64,000 nucleotides of DNA from JAMHWF01 sp964371405. Its GTDB lineage: Bacteria; Pseudomonadota; Gammaproteobacteria; Burkholderiales; Burkholderiaceae_C. The stretch lies in NCBI GenBank assembly GCA_964371405.1, contig CAYJLV010000004.1:62001-126000 (forward strand), given 5' to 3'. Shown in pieces: positions 1 to 7,431 of this stretch. The notes below the pieces were generated by a model. That model was not told the origin of the DNA, did no database searches, and saw nothing but the letters and a program-made list of their open reading frames with translations. Positions within the stretch are counted from its first letter, which is position 1. The number at the start of each line of letters is the position of its first letter. The position numbers and the translations under genes are program-made.

Positions 1-236
1 CGCAGAGGGTCGACTTCGGCGGCGATAGGCTGAAAGTTCAACGGCCACCGGAACTTGGGTGCGGTGCGGCCCGCCGTGATAGGGAGACACGACGCCTTGT
101 TATGCATCACCGTTTGCGCCCTATAACCAAGTTGAGACTGTGCAATAACTGGATGGCCTGGCCTCCGGGAAGACGCTGACGGCCAGCGCGATGCGGGCGC
201 GTTGGACGCGCATCGAGTCGATGCGAGAGGCCCGCG
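1..236. other. Left-edge region with no firm gene
   Basis: I see no convincing complete gene here. On the minus strand an open frame begins with an ATG at 107 and runs off the left edge of the window (about 35 codons; it contains the run APKFRWPLNF), so it could be the start of a truncated or edge-cut gene, but I do not recognise it. The stretch from about 140 to 236 is probably the 5' flank of the transposase remnant that follows. No terminal inverted repeat could be identified with confidence. Confidence 0.3.
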
Positions 237-531
237 ATGGCGCGCTACAAGCCAGTTGAGCGAGACGGCATCTTCCTGCTGGTGATCCTGTCCGAGCAGA
301 TCCAGCCCGGCACCATCGAGTTCGCGTTGGATCACCTGGTCGAGCACGAACTCGACTGCTCGGCGCTCGATGCCAAGTTCTGCAACGACGAGGTCGGCGC
401 CAGTGCCTACGACCCACGCGTGATGCTCAAGATCGTGCTGCTGGCCTACAGCCGCGGCCTGGTCTCCAGCCGCAAGATCGAAGCGGCCTGCGCGCTGTTC
501 ATCGCCCTCAGCGGCGACAGCCAGCCAAGCC
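237..531 (+). pseudogene. Truncated transposase, N-terminal fragment (IS1182-like, DUF772)
   Basis: About 98 codons match the N-terminal half of IS1182/IS5-type transposases: an opening MARYKPV, then a segment around YDPRVMLKIVLLAYSRG and the stretch ALSGDSQPS, which in intact family members continues into the catalytic DDE region. After about position 527 the reading changes abruptly into sequence belonging to a toxin gene, so the DDE catalytic core is absent and the protein cannot be active. The same frame stays open to a stop at 632, but that part does not look like transposase. The family assignment rests on motif memory rather than a search. The junction with the toxin remnant indicates a deletion or insertion event. 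Confidence 0.6.
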
Positions 532-724
532 ATGGTGGGCGATCAATCTCTGCGCAAGGCTCGGTGGGGAACTTGTTTCATCGAGATGGGTTGGCGGGGC
601 TCACGCGCTCGCCGCGCCGGCTGCCAGTGTGAGGATTGTCTTGCTCACGCTGTACGCGAAAGCCAAGACGGACAACCTCACCGGTCCCAAGTTGAAGGAG
701 ATTCGCCGTGCCCTCGAAGAGTAG
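532..724 (+). pseudogene. RelE/HigB-type toxin remnant, frameshifted
   Basis: Pieces of a RelE-superfamily (NadS-partner type) toxin are visible in different frames. Frame one has QSLRKARWG from about 541, which matches the core motif of these toxins. A second frame begins at 629 and reads RIVLLTLYAKAKTDNLTG, ending with a stop at 722-724, which is the typical C-terminal strand and helix (LLTLYAK, then LxxIRRxL). The N-terminal half is missing, having been replaced by transposase sequence, and at least one frameshift separates the two blocks. The last 17 bases overlap the start of the antitoxin gene, the usual toxin-antitoxin coupling. I infer a dead toxin with a surviving antitoxin. Confidence 0.55.
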
Positions 725-1022
725 ACCCCTGCCCAAGGCCGAGCTGGCCGCGTACGAGGCCAAGCGTGATCTGGCGGCCGAGTTGCTCGAGGCAGTCCGC
801 GAAATGAAGACGGGTCGGGTGCAGGTCGTCACGTCCCCGGTCATCGAAGCGCGCAAGAAGACAGGGCTGTCGCAGTCGCAGTTCGCGGCGCTGCTCGGCG
901 TCTCGGTTCGCACGCTTCAAGGCTGGGAACAGGGCCGCAAGCAGCCGAGTGGCGCGGCCCGTACGCTGTTGGCCATTGCAAGCACCAATCCCAAGGCGGT
1001 GCTGGCCGTGGCGGGGAAGTAG
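708..1022 (+). CDS. HTH antitoxin / XRE-family transcriptional regulator (NadS-like)
   Basis: This 104-residue protein has a helix-turn-helix at about residues 48-90: LSQSQFAALLGVSVRTLQGW is the recognition region, followed by EQGRKQPSGAA. This is typical of antitoxins paired with RelE/HigB toxins, which bind the toxin through one end and autorepress the operon through the HTH. The GTG start at 708 lies inside the 3' end of the toxin remnant, the normal translational coupling of these pairs. The gene seems intact while its toxin is broken, so it may now act only as a DNA-binding protein or as an anti-toxin against related toxins elsewhere. A promoter could not be assigned. Confidence 0.8.
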   Translation: MPSKSRPLPKAELAAYEAKRDLAAELLEAVREMKTGRVQVVTSPVIEARKKTGLSQSQFAALLGVSVRTLQGWEQGRKQPSGAARTLLAIASTNPKAVLAVAGK

Positions 1023-1031
1023 CGCTGCGGC

Positions 1032-1694
1032 TCAGTCCCGAAAGAAGTCCCCGATCGCCGGCTCCCGCACTTCCTTGAACGCCAGCTCGCCGGCGCCGAA
1101 CGGCCCGGCGAAGACGAAGCAGTCCCCCGGCGTCTCTCTGTTGACCACGCTCACCCCCTGCGCCACGACGCTGCCGGCGCGCACGCGGCTGCGGCCGATG
1201 ACGGCGGTGTTCGGGTAGAGCACGACGTCGCTCTCGATCACGGGCGCCACACCGCGGTTCTTGCCGATGGTGGAGTTCTGGTACAGCACCAGCCGCTCGC
1301 CGTAGGTGGCCTTGGCGAGCACGATGCCGACCGAGTGGCCGATGTAGAAGACCTCGGGCAGCGCGATCTCGTAGAAGCAGTCGATGCCGTTCAGCGCCTT
1401 GTTGAGCAGGAACAGCTTGGTCGGCACCTCGGTCTCGGCGCCGCCGCCGGCGCGCCAGATCGTGTTGGCCAGGTAGTAGAGGAACTGGCAGTACTGCGTC
1501 GAGTGCAGGTAGTCGAAGCGCTCGGGCTGCCACGGCTTCACGCGCGCGATGCAGTGGCGCAGTCGATCTAGCGCGGTGTCGAGGTGGGCGTCGACCGCCT
1601 TGGCGCAGTCGCGCCCGTCGGGAAAGTGGTGATCGAGCTGGCGCAGCAGGTAGGCGCGCAGCCCGTCGCGGCCGATGCGCTCGATGGTGAGCAT
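1032..1694 (-). CDS. Serine acetyltransferase-like hexapeptide acyltransferase
   Basis: This 220-residue protein has an alpha-helical N-terminal half and a C-terminal left-handed beta-helix with loose hexapeptide repeats (for example IGKNRGVAPVI, then VVLYPNTAVIG, then VRAGSVVAQGVSVV). That architecture is shared by CysE-type and sugar O- or N-acyltransferases, which transfer acyl groups from acyl-CoA. It is the last gene of the minus-strand nucleotide-sugar operon, 9 bases after the GNAT gene, so I infer that it acylates the sugar made by the operon rather than serine. Its family is clear but the substrate is not. The ATG at 1694 is the only sensible start. Confidence 0.7.
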   Translation of the reverse strand: MLTIERIGRDGLRAYLLRQLDHHFPDGRDCAKAVDAHLDTALDRLRHCIARVKPWQPERFDYLHSTQYCQFLYYLANTIWRAGGGAETEVPTKLFLLNKALNGIDCFYEIALPEVFYIGHSVGIVLAKATYGERLVLYQNSTIGKNRGVAPVIESDVVLYPNTAVIGRSRVRAGSVVAQGVSVVNRETPGDCFVFAGPFGAGELAFKEVREPAIGDFFRD

Positions 1695-1703
1695 GTCAGC
1701 CGG

Positions 1704-2420
1704 TCACGCGGGCGCCTGGTAGCGCATGTGCACCAGGCTCGGCTCGCTCGTTGCGGGCAGCGACGGGTCTTCGAACCATTCCGTCAGCCCCGGCTCGACG
1801 CGCACGCCCAGCGGCACGCGCCGGAACTCGACGAAACCCACCTTGCGGTAGAACTCGCACGCCGGGTTGTCGGAGCGCACGCGCACGGCCAGCTCGCTCA
1901 GCCCGAGCTGGCTGCGCGCCCATGCCAGCAGTGTGCGCAGCCCGAGCTTCATCAGCCCCGGCGGCGACGCGCCGCCGCTGACGATGGCATCGGCCTCGCC
2001 GTAGCCGCGGCGCCAGTCGATGAAACCCAGCCCCAGGTGGCCGAGGCGCTCGCCGTCGAGTGTGTCGAGCATGAAGAGCAGCTTGCCCTCGTTGGCGTGG
2101 ATCGGTCCTTCGAGCCAGTGGCGGGTGCGCACGTCGTGCGCGTCGAACTCCGTCAGGAAGCGCGTCACGTGGCGGTTGCGCCATTCGCTGAGCAGCCGCA
2201 CGTCGGTCGGGTCGGTGTGGCCGGGCACGCTGGCGATCGGCCGCAGCAGCGCGCGCACCGGCGCGTCCACCGCCAGCACCAGCGCCGGCGCGCGGCCGGC
2301 GCGCGTCGTGTCCTTGATGGCGCGCAACAGCGCCTGGCCCGGCGTCGGCGATGCCGCCGCGTGGGGTTGCGATACGGTGCCGGTCGCTGCGGCCGGCCGG
2401 CATTCGAGTTCGACGCTCAT
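1704..2420 (-). CDS. GNAT-family N-acetyltransferase
   Basis: This 238-residue protein contains a GNAT fold from about residue 60 to the C terminus. RVRSDNPACEFYRKVGF is the classic motif where the acceptor-side helix follows the acetyl-CoA site, and it is preceded by an R/Q-rich acetyl-CoA binding region. The start ATG overlaps the stop of the aminotransferase gene (ATGA), which implies translational coupling. In sugar operons such enzymes acetylate the amine installed by a PLP aminotransferase, and that is the likely role here. An N-terminal extension of about 50 residues (Ala/Pro-rich) is of unknown use. Acceptor specificity cannot be read from the sequence. Confidence 0.7.
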   Translation of the reverse strand: MSVELECRPAAATGTVSQPHAAASPTPGQALLRAIKDTTRAGRAPALVLAVDAPVRALLRPIASVPGHTDPTDVRLLSEWRNRHVTRFLTEFDAHDVRTRHWLEGPIHANEGKLLFMLDTLDGERLGHLGLGFIDWRRGYGEADAIVSGGASPPGLMKLGLRTLLAWARSQLGLSELAVRVRSDNPACEFYRKVGFVEFRRVPLGVRVEPGLTEWFEDPSLPATSEPSLVHMRYQAPA

Positions 2421-3547
2421 GCCTTCACTTGCGCAAAGTAGGTGTGCACCTTGTCCGCCACGTGGCGCACGGTGTCGAGCGACATCTTCGAGTGCAGCGG
2501 CAGCGACAGGATCTCCTTGCCGACGCGGTCGGTCACGCTCAGGTCTCCGGCGCGGCAGTCGTTCCACAGCGTGAACCAGTGGCCCGGCTGCCAGTGGATG
2601 CCGGTGTCGACGCCTTCGGCCTTCAGGAAGTCGCGCAGCGCGTCGCGGTGCTCGGCCGGCACGCGGATGTAGTAGAGGAAGGGGTTGACGCCGTCGAAGT
2701 CGGTCGCCGGCGTGCGCACCGCGGCCAAGCCGGCGAGCGCGGCGTTGTAGGCGCGCGAGGCCTCGCGGCGGCTGCTCGCGATCACATCGAGCTTGCCGAG
2801 CTGCGCCAGGCCGATGGCCGCGTGCATGTTGAGCATGTGGTAGCGAAAGCCGACGCGCTCGACGTCGAAGGTCCACGCGCGCTTGTTCTGATACATCACG
2901 GAGGCGGGCTGCTGCATGCCCAGCAGGCGCAACTCGTGCACCTGGCGCAGCTCGTCCTCGCTCTTGACGACGATCGTGCCGCCGTCGAGGCAGGTCACCG
3001 TCTTCACCGGGTCGTGGCTGAAGACGCAGATGTCGGAGAAGCTGCCGACCATGCGGCCCTTGTACTGCGAGCCGAACGAATGCGCGGCGTCGTGGATGAT
3101 GCGGATGCCGTGGCGCTCGGCGAACTTCGCGATGCCGTCGTGGTCGCACATGATGCAGTCGTAGTCCATCACGATCATCGCCTTGGTGCGCGGCGTGACG
3201 AGTTGCTCGGCCTTGGCGAGGTCGATCGCCAGCGTGGTGTCGTCGCAGTCGCAGAACACGATCTCGGCGCCGACCCAGGTGATCGCCTGGAAGTCGGCCG
3301 AGCAGTTGAACGACGACACGATGACTTCGTCGCCCGGGCCGACGCCGGCCACCAGCAGCGCGATGTGCAGGCCGGCCGTGCCTGTGCTGACGGCCGCGAC
3401 GTGACGGTCGGGCGCGTCGATGATCTCCTTGACCTTCTCCTCGAACTTCGAGACGTAGCTGCCCATGCCGAGCCAGCCCAGCTCGAGCGACTCGCGGCTG
3501 GCGTCGATCTCTTCCTTCTCGATCAGCGGCTTGAAGACGGGGACCAT
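2417..3547 (-). CDS. DegT/DnrJ/EryC1/StrS-family sugar aminotransferase
   Basis: This 376-residue protein is a PLP-dependent nucleotide-sugar aminotransferase. Visible features are TGTAGLHIAL for phosphate binding (about residues 55-64), DAAHS with Asp153 that would hold the pyridine nitrogen, and HDPVKTVTCLDGG with Lys182 in the Schiff-base position. Lysine rather than histidine at that place argues for a true aminotransferase, not a 3-dehydrase of the RfbH/E1 type. It would convert a keto-sugar to an amino-sugar using glutamate or glutamine. It lies between the C-methyltransferase and the GNAT gene; a gap of 105 bases separates it from the methyltransferase stop, and it overlaps the GNAT start by 4 bases. 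Confidence 0.85.
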   Translation of the reverse strand: MVPVFKPLIEKEEIDASRESLELGWLGMGSYVSKFEEKVKEIIDAPDRHVAAVSTGTAGLHIALLVAGVGPGDEVIVSSFNCSADFQAITWVGAEIVFCDCDDTTLAIDLAKAEQLVTPRTKAMIVMDYDCIMCDHDGIAKFAERHGIRIIHDAAHSFGSQYKGRMVGSFSDICVFSHDPVKTVTCLDGGTIVVKSEDELRQVHELRLLGMQQPASVMYQNKRAWTFDVERVGFRYHMLNMHAAIGLAQLGKLDVIASSRREASRAYNAALAGLAAVRTPATDFDGVNPFLYYIRVPAEHRDALRDFLKAEGVDTGIHWQPGHWFTLWNDCRAGDLSVTDRVGKEILSLPLHSKMSLDTVRHVADKVHTYFAQVKA

Positions 3548-3652
3548 GGGCGCACTCCTGGCAAGGTGACGTTCGTGCCGTTCACTCTAGGCAACGGCGC
3601 GCGGGGCGAGGCACCGAAAAGCGCCGGGTAAGCGCCCCAGTCCTGCTGCGCG

Positions 3653-4882
3653 TCAGTCGATCTGCAGCCGCGGCACCGCCGTGACCAGCCGCGCACCCCA
3701 CGAGCGCGCATAGGCAAGCTGCGCGCCGATCTCGGCGCGCAGGTTCCACGGCAGCACGACGATGAAGTCGGGTTCGTGGCGGCGCAGGTGGTCCTCGTCG
3801 ACGACGGGGATGCGCGATCCCGGCAGGAATCGCCCCTGCTTGTGCGGCGACGCGTCGACGACGTAAGGCAGCAGATCCGGGCGGATGCCGGCGAAGTTGA
3901 GCAGCGTGTTGCCCTTGGCGGCGGCGCCGTAGGCGGCGACGTGCTTGCCGGCACGTTTCTGCTCGATCAGGAAGGCGACGAAGTCGTTCTTGATGCGCTC
4001 GGCTTCGCGCTGCAGGCCGCGGTAGAAGCCCGGCTCGCTCATGCCGGCTGAGGCCTCCTGCAGCCGCAGTTCGTCGACGCGCGGTGTCGGCGCGCGCTCG
4101 TGCACAGCGTGCTGCGCCCACACGCGCAGCGAACCGCCGTGCGTCGACAGCGTGTCGACGTCCCACACCATCAGCCCGTGCGCCTTCAGGATGCGTTCGA
4201 CCGCCAGCAGCGACAGGTAGCTGAAGTGCTCGTGGTAGATGGTGTCGAACTGGCTCTGCTGCACCAGCCGCAGCAGGTGCGGAAACTCGAGCGTCACGGT
4301 GCCGGCGGGCGCCAGCACGGTGGCCAGGCCGGCGACAAAGTCGTCGATGTCGGGCACATGGGCCAGCACGTTGTTGCCGATCACGAGGTCGACGCTGCGG
4401 CCGCGCTCGGCGACGAAGCGCTCGGCGAAGCCGCGGCCGAAGAACGACTCGATCGTCTCGATGCCGCGCTCGTCGCGCGCCACGCGCGCCGTGCTGGCGG
4501 TCGGCTCGATGCCGACGCAGGGCACGCCGCGCGCTTTGACGTATTGCAGCAGGTAGCCGTCGTTCGACGCCACCTCCACCACGAGCGACTGCGCACCGAG
4601 GGCCAGCCGGTCGCAGGCGTGCTCGACGTAGCGGCGCGCGTGCGCCAGCCACGAGCGCGAGTACGACGAGTGGTAGACGTAGTCGGCGTCGAACAGAGCC
4701 TCGTGCGACTGCACCTCGTCGACCTGCACCAGCTTGCACTCGGCGCAGGTCCAGACCTTGAGCGGGAAATGGATCTCGGGCCGCTCGAGCTGCTCGCGCG
4801 TCAGGAAGGCGTTGGACGGCGGCGCGGCGCCGAGGTCGACGAAGACGTCGGCGAGCGGCGCGGCGCAGTGGCGGCATTTCAT
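3653..4882 (-). CDS. Nucleotide-sugar C-methyltransferase (class I SAM, TylC3/NovU-type)
   Basis: This 409-residue protein has the three-part layout of sugar C-methyltransferases. The N-terminal zinc-binding segment has paired cysteines (CRHC near residue 3 and WTCAEC near 48). The central Rossmann methyltransferase has the glycine-poor SAM motif VVEVASNDGYLLQ, followed by HEHFSYLSL, which is conserved in this family. The C-terminal domain carries YGAAAKGNTLLNF. Relatives methylate C3 (or C5) of keto-deoxysugars. The gene overlaps the 3,5-epimerase stop by 4 bases (ATGA), so it is in the same operon as the CDP-glucose genes. The call on reaction class is firm; the methylated carbon is inferred. 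Confidence 0.82.
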   Translation of the reverse strand: MKCRHCAAPLADVFVDLGAAPPSNAFLTREQLERPEIHFPLKVWTCAECKLVQVDEVQSHEALFDADYVYHSSYSRSWLAHARRYVEHACDRLALGAQSLVVEVASNDGYLLQYVKARGVPCVGIEPTASTARVARDERGIETIESFFGRGFAERFVAERGRSVDLVIGNNVLAHVPDIDDFVAGLATVLAPAGTVTLEFPHLLRLVQQSQFDTIYHEHFSYLSLLAVERILKAHGLMVWDVDTLSTHGGSLRVWAQHAVHERAPTPRVDELRLQEASAGMSEPGFYRGLQREAERIKNDFVAFLIEQKRAGKHVAAYGAAAKGNTLLNFAGIRPDLLPYVVDASPHKQGRFLPGSRIPVVDEDHLRRHEPDFIVVLPWNLRAEIGAQLAYARSWGARLVTAVPRLQID

Positions 4883-5433
4883 GATGGAAGCGTTCCTTCG
4901 ATGCGGTCAAGCGTCGGATGCGCGCGATCGCGCTCCGAGACGAGCGTCACGGGCAGCGGCCAGGCGATCGCGAGGCGCGGGTCGTCGTGGCGCACGCCGG
5001 CCTCGTGCGCCGGCTCGTGAGCGGCGGTGTGCTGATACAGCAGCTGGGCGTCGTCGCTCAGCGCCTGGAAGCCGTGGGCGCAGCCTTCGGGAATCAGGAC
5101 CTGGCGCTCGTTGTCTTCGGACAGCTCGACGGCATGCCAGCGGCCGAAAGTCGGCGAGCCGCGGCGCAGGTCGACGGCGACATCCCAGACGCGGCCGCGG
5201 ATGCAGCGGATCAGCTTGGTCTCGGCGTGTGGCGCGCGCTGCCAGTGCAGGCCGCGCACCGTGCCGCGGTGCGCTGTCACGGTGTGGTTGACCTGCACGA
5301 AGCGCAGGTCGCGGCCGGTGGCCTCGGCGAACGTCGCGTTGCAGAACAGGCGCGTCAGGCGCCCGCGCGCGTCGCTGCGCGGCGTGGTCTCGACGACCCA
5401 CGCGCCGGCGATCGGCGTCGGCTCGAACCTCAT
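4879..5433 (-). CDS. dTDP-4-dehydrorhamnose 3,5-epimerase-like sugar epimerase
   Basis: This 184-residue RmlC-family cupin would epimerise C3 and/or C5 of a nucleotide 4-keto-6-deoxyhexose. The motif TVRGLHWQ carries the catalytic His, DVAVDLRRGSPTFG the catalytic Asp region, and VLIPEGCAHGFQAL is a family signature. The length is normal. The start ATG overlaps the stop of the CDP-glucose 4,6-dehydratase gene by 4 bases. In this context the substrate is more likely CDP- than dTDP-linked, because no RmlA or RmlB homologue is present in the window. Gene name rmlC/rfbC is avoided for that reason. Confidence 0.82.
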   Translation of the reverse strand: MRFEPTPIAGAWVVETTPRSDARGRLTRLFCNATFAEATGRDLRFVQVNHTVTAHRGTVRGLHWQRAPHAETKLIRCIRGRVWDVAVDLRRGSPTFGRWHAVELSEDNERQVLIPEGCAHGFQALSDDAQLLYQHTAAHEPAHEAGVRHDDPRLAIAWPLPVTLVSERDRAHPTLDRIEGTLPS

Positions 5434-6536
5434 GCAGCGGCCCAGGCCAGGCCGGCGTGGCGGGCATCGGCGACGTAGCAGTGCAGATCGTCGCGGCTCG
5501 CGACCTGCCGGCCCTCGTGCCAGGCGCGGTACCAGGCCGTCGTGCGGGCAAGCATCGTGTCGACGTTCCACACCGGGCGCCAGCCGAGCGCGCCGTGCGC
5601 CTTGCTGCAGTCGAGGTGCAGCAGCGCGGCTTCGTGCGGATGCGTGGCCGCAGCGTCGATTTCGTGGCGCACCGCGGGCCACTGCGCGGCGATGCGTTGG
5701 ACGACGTCGCCCACCGCGAGGTGGCCGTCGGCGTCGGGGCCGAAGTTCCATGCCTCGGCGCAGGCTTGCGGGTCGGCGAGCAGGCGCTGGCCGAGCAGCA
5801 GGTAGCCGGCCAGCGGTTCGAGCACGTGCTGCCAGGGCCGCGTCGCGTGCGGGTGGCGGATCGGCGTGCTGCGGCCGGCGATCGCGGCGCGCACCAGGTC
5901 GGGCACGAGGCGGTCGTCGGCCCAGTCGCCGCCGCCGATCACGTTGCCGGCGCGCGCCGTGGCCAGCGCCACCGGGTGGCCGCGGCCGTCGTCGTGCGCG
6001 AGAAAGCTCGCGCGCCAGCTCGCCGAGACGATCTCGGCGCAGGCCTTCGACGCGCTGTAGGGATCGTGGCCACCGAGCGCGTCGCTCTCGCGGTAGCCCG
6101 TGGCCGTGGCGCGGTTGGCGTAGCACTTGTCGGTGGTGGCGTTGACGACGGCGCGCACCGTCGGCGTCGCGCGCACCGCTTCTAGAAGATGCACCAGGCC
6201 CATCACGTTGGTGTCGAAGGTGGCAACCGGCTCGCGGTAGCTGCGCCGCACCAGCGGCTGCGCCGCGAGATGGAACACGACTTCGGGCTCGAAGCGGCGC
6301 AGCGCGGCGCGCACCGCGGCGGCGTCGCGCAGGTCGACGAGCGCCTCGTCGGCCAGGTGCAGGCCGAGCAGCGCGGCGTGGGCGTGCTCATGGTCCGTCG
6401 GCAGTGCCAGGCCACAGACGCGCGCGCCGAGCTTGCCGAGCCACAACGCGAGCCACGAGCCCTTGAAGCCGGTGTGGCCGGTGACGAGGACGCGGCGGCC
6501 TTCGTAGGCGCCTCCGAACAGCCCCAGGCTGTTCAC
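5430..6536 (-). CDS. rfbG: CDP-glucose 4,6-dehydratase
   Basis: This 368-residue short-chain dehydrogenase makes CDP-4-keto-6-deoxyglucose from CDP-glucose. It shows the NAD-binding VTGHTGFKGSWLALWL (near residues 14-29), TTDKCY, and the catalytic YSASK motif with Tyr and Lys. VTGHTGFKGSW is highly specific for RfbG-type enzymes, as opposed to RmlB. The start is the GTG at 6536, which overlaps the stop of rfbF (GTGA); this gives the usual length and places the Rossmann loop correctly. It is the second enzyme of the operon, downstream of the cytidylyltransferase. Confidence 0.9.
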   Translation of the reverse strand: MNSLGLFGGAYEGRRVLVTGHTGFKGSWLALWLGKLGARVCGLALPTDHEHAHAALLGLHLADEALVDLRDAAAVRAALRRFEPEVVFHLAAQPLVRRSYREPVATFDTNVMGLVHLLEAVRATPTVRAVVNATTDKCYANRATATGYRESDALGGHDPYSASKACAEIVSASWRASFLAHDDGRGHPVALATARAGNVIGGGDWADDRLVPDLVRAAIAGRSTPIRHPHATRPWQHVLEPLAGYLLLGQRLLADPQACAEAWNFGPDADGHLAVGDVVQRIAAQWPAVRHEIDAAATHPHEAALLHLDCSKAHGALGWRPVWNVDTMLARTTAWYRAWHEGRQVASRDDLHCYVADARHAGLAWAAA

Positions 6537-7303
6537 TGCCACACCCGCCACGGCGCGGCACCGGTCTGCCACAGCTCCTCGAGCCGCATCTTGTCGCGCA
6601 GCGTGTCCATCGGCTGCCAGAAGCCGCGGTGCGTCCAGGCCGAGAGCTGGCCGTCGCGCGCGAGCTGCTCCATCGGCTCGCGCTCCCACACGGTGGCGTC
6701 GTTCTCGATGTGCTTGAGCGCCTCGGGCTCGAGCACGAAGTAGCCGCCGTTGATCCAGCTGCCGTCGCCCTGCGGTTTCTCCTCGAAGCGCGTGATGCGC
6801 TTGTCCTGGATGTCGAGCGCGCCGAAGCGGCCGGCGGGCTGCACCGCGGTCAACGTCGCGAGCCGCTTCTGCTTCTTGTGGAACCTGACCAGCGCGCCGA
6901 TGTCGACGTCGGCGACGCCGTCGCCGTAGGTCATGCAGAACGCGCCGTCGTCGAGGTAGTCGCGCACGCGGCGCAGGCGGCCGCCGGTCTGCGTCTGGTC
7001 GCCGGTGTCGACCAGCGTCACGCGCCAGGGCTCGCAGTGACGGTGGCAGACCTCCATGCGGTTCTCGGCCAGGTCGAACGTGACGTCCGACATGTGCAGG
7101 AAGTAGTTCGCGAAGTATTCCTTGATGACGTAGCCGCGATAGCCGAGGCAGACGATGAAGTCGTTGATGCCGTGGTGCGAATAGAGCTTGAGGATGTGCC
7201 ACAGCACCGGCTTGCCGCCGACCTCGACCATCGGCTTGGGCCGCACCGTCGTTTCTTCGGCCAGCCGCGTGCCGAGGCCGCCGGCCAGGATGACTGCTTT
7301 CAT
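6533..7303 (-). CDS. rfbF: Glucose-1-phosphate cytidylyltransferase
   Basis: This 256-residue nucleotidyltransferase makes CDP-glucose from CTP and glucose-1-phosphate, the committing step of CDP-deoxysugar pathways. The N-terminal KAVILAGGLGTRLAEET is the nucleotide-binding loop, followed by RPKPMVEVGGKP, and later MTYGDGVADVD with the metal-binding Asp. Length is normal for RfbF. It is the first gene of the minus-strand operon 7303 to 1032. About 128 bases separate it from the next upstream gene, leaving room for a promoter that I could not pinpoint. Confidence 0.92.
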   Translation of the reverse strand: MKAVILAGGLGTRLAEETTVRPKPMVEVGGKPVLWHILKLYSHHGINDFIVCLGYRGYVIKEYFANYFLHMSDVTFDLAENRMEVCHRHCEPWRVTLVDTGDQTQTGGRLRRVRDYLDDGAFCMTYGDGVADVDIGALVRFHKKQKRLATLTAVQPAGRFGALDIQDKRITRFEEKPQGDGSWINGGYFVLEPEALKHIENDATVWEREPMEQLARDGQLSAWTHRGFWQPMDTLRDKMRLEELWQTGAAPWRVWQ

Positions 7304-7431
7304 CGGATCCCCATGCAGGTGTCTGTTCGCGCGCGCGAGGCGGGCGTGACTGCAAAGGTAGCCGCGGCGCGGCGGCGGCGATGGGCGGAGGTAGCGCGCG
7401 ATCCGGGGTCAGTTTCGGCGCGGCGCCCGCT

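Noticed and set aside
90..110. Motif resembling an integron attC core (TAACAAGGC on the minus strand)
   Set aside because: No second attC arm, cassette or integrase gene is nearby; a short match of this kind is likely chance.
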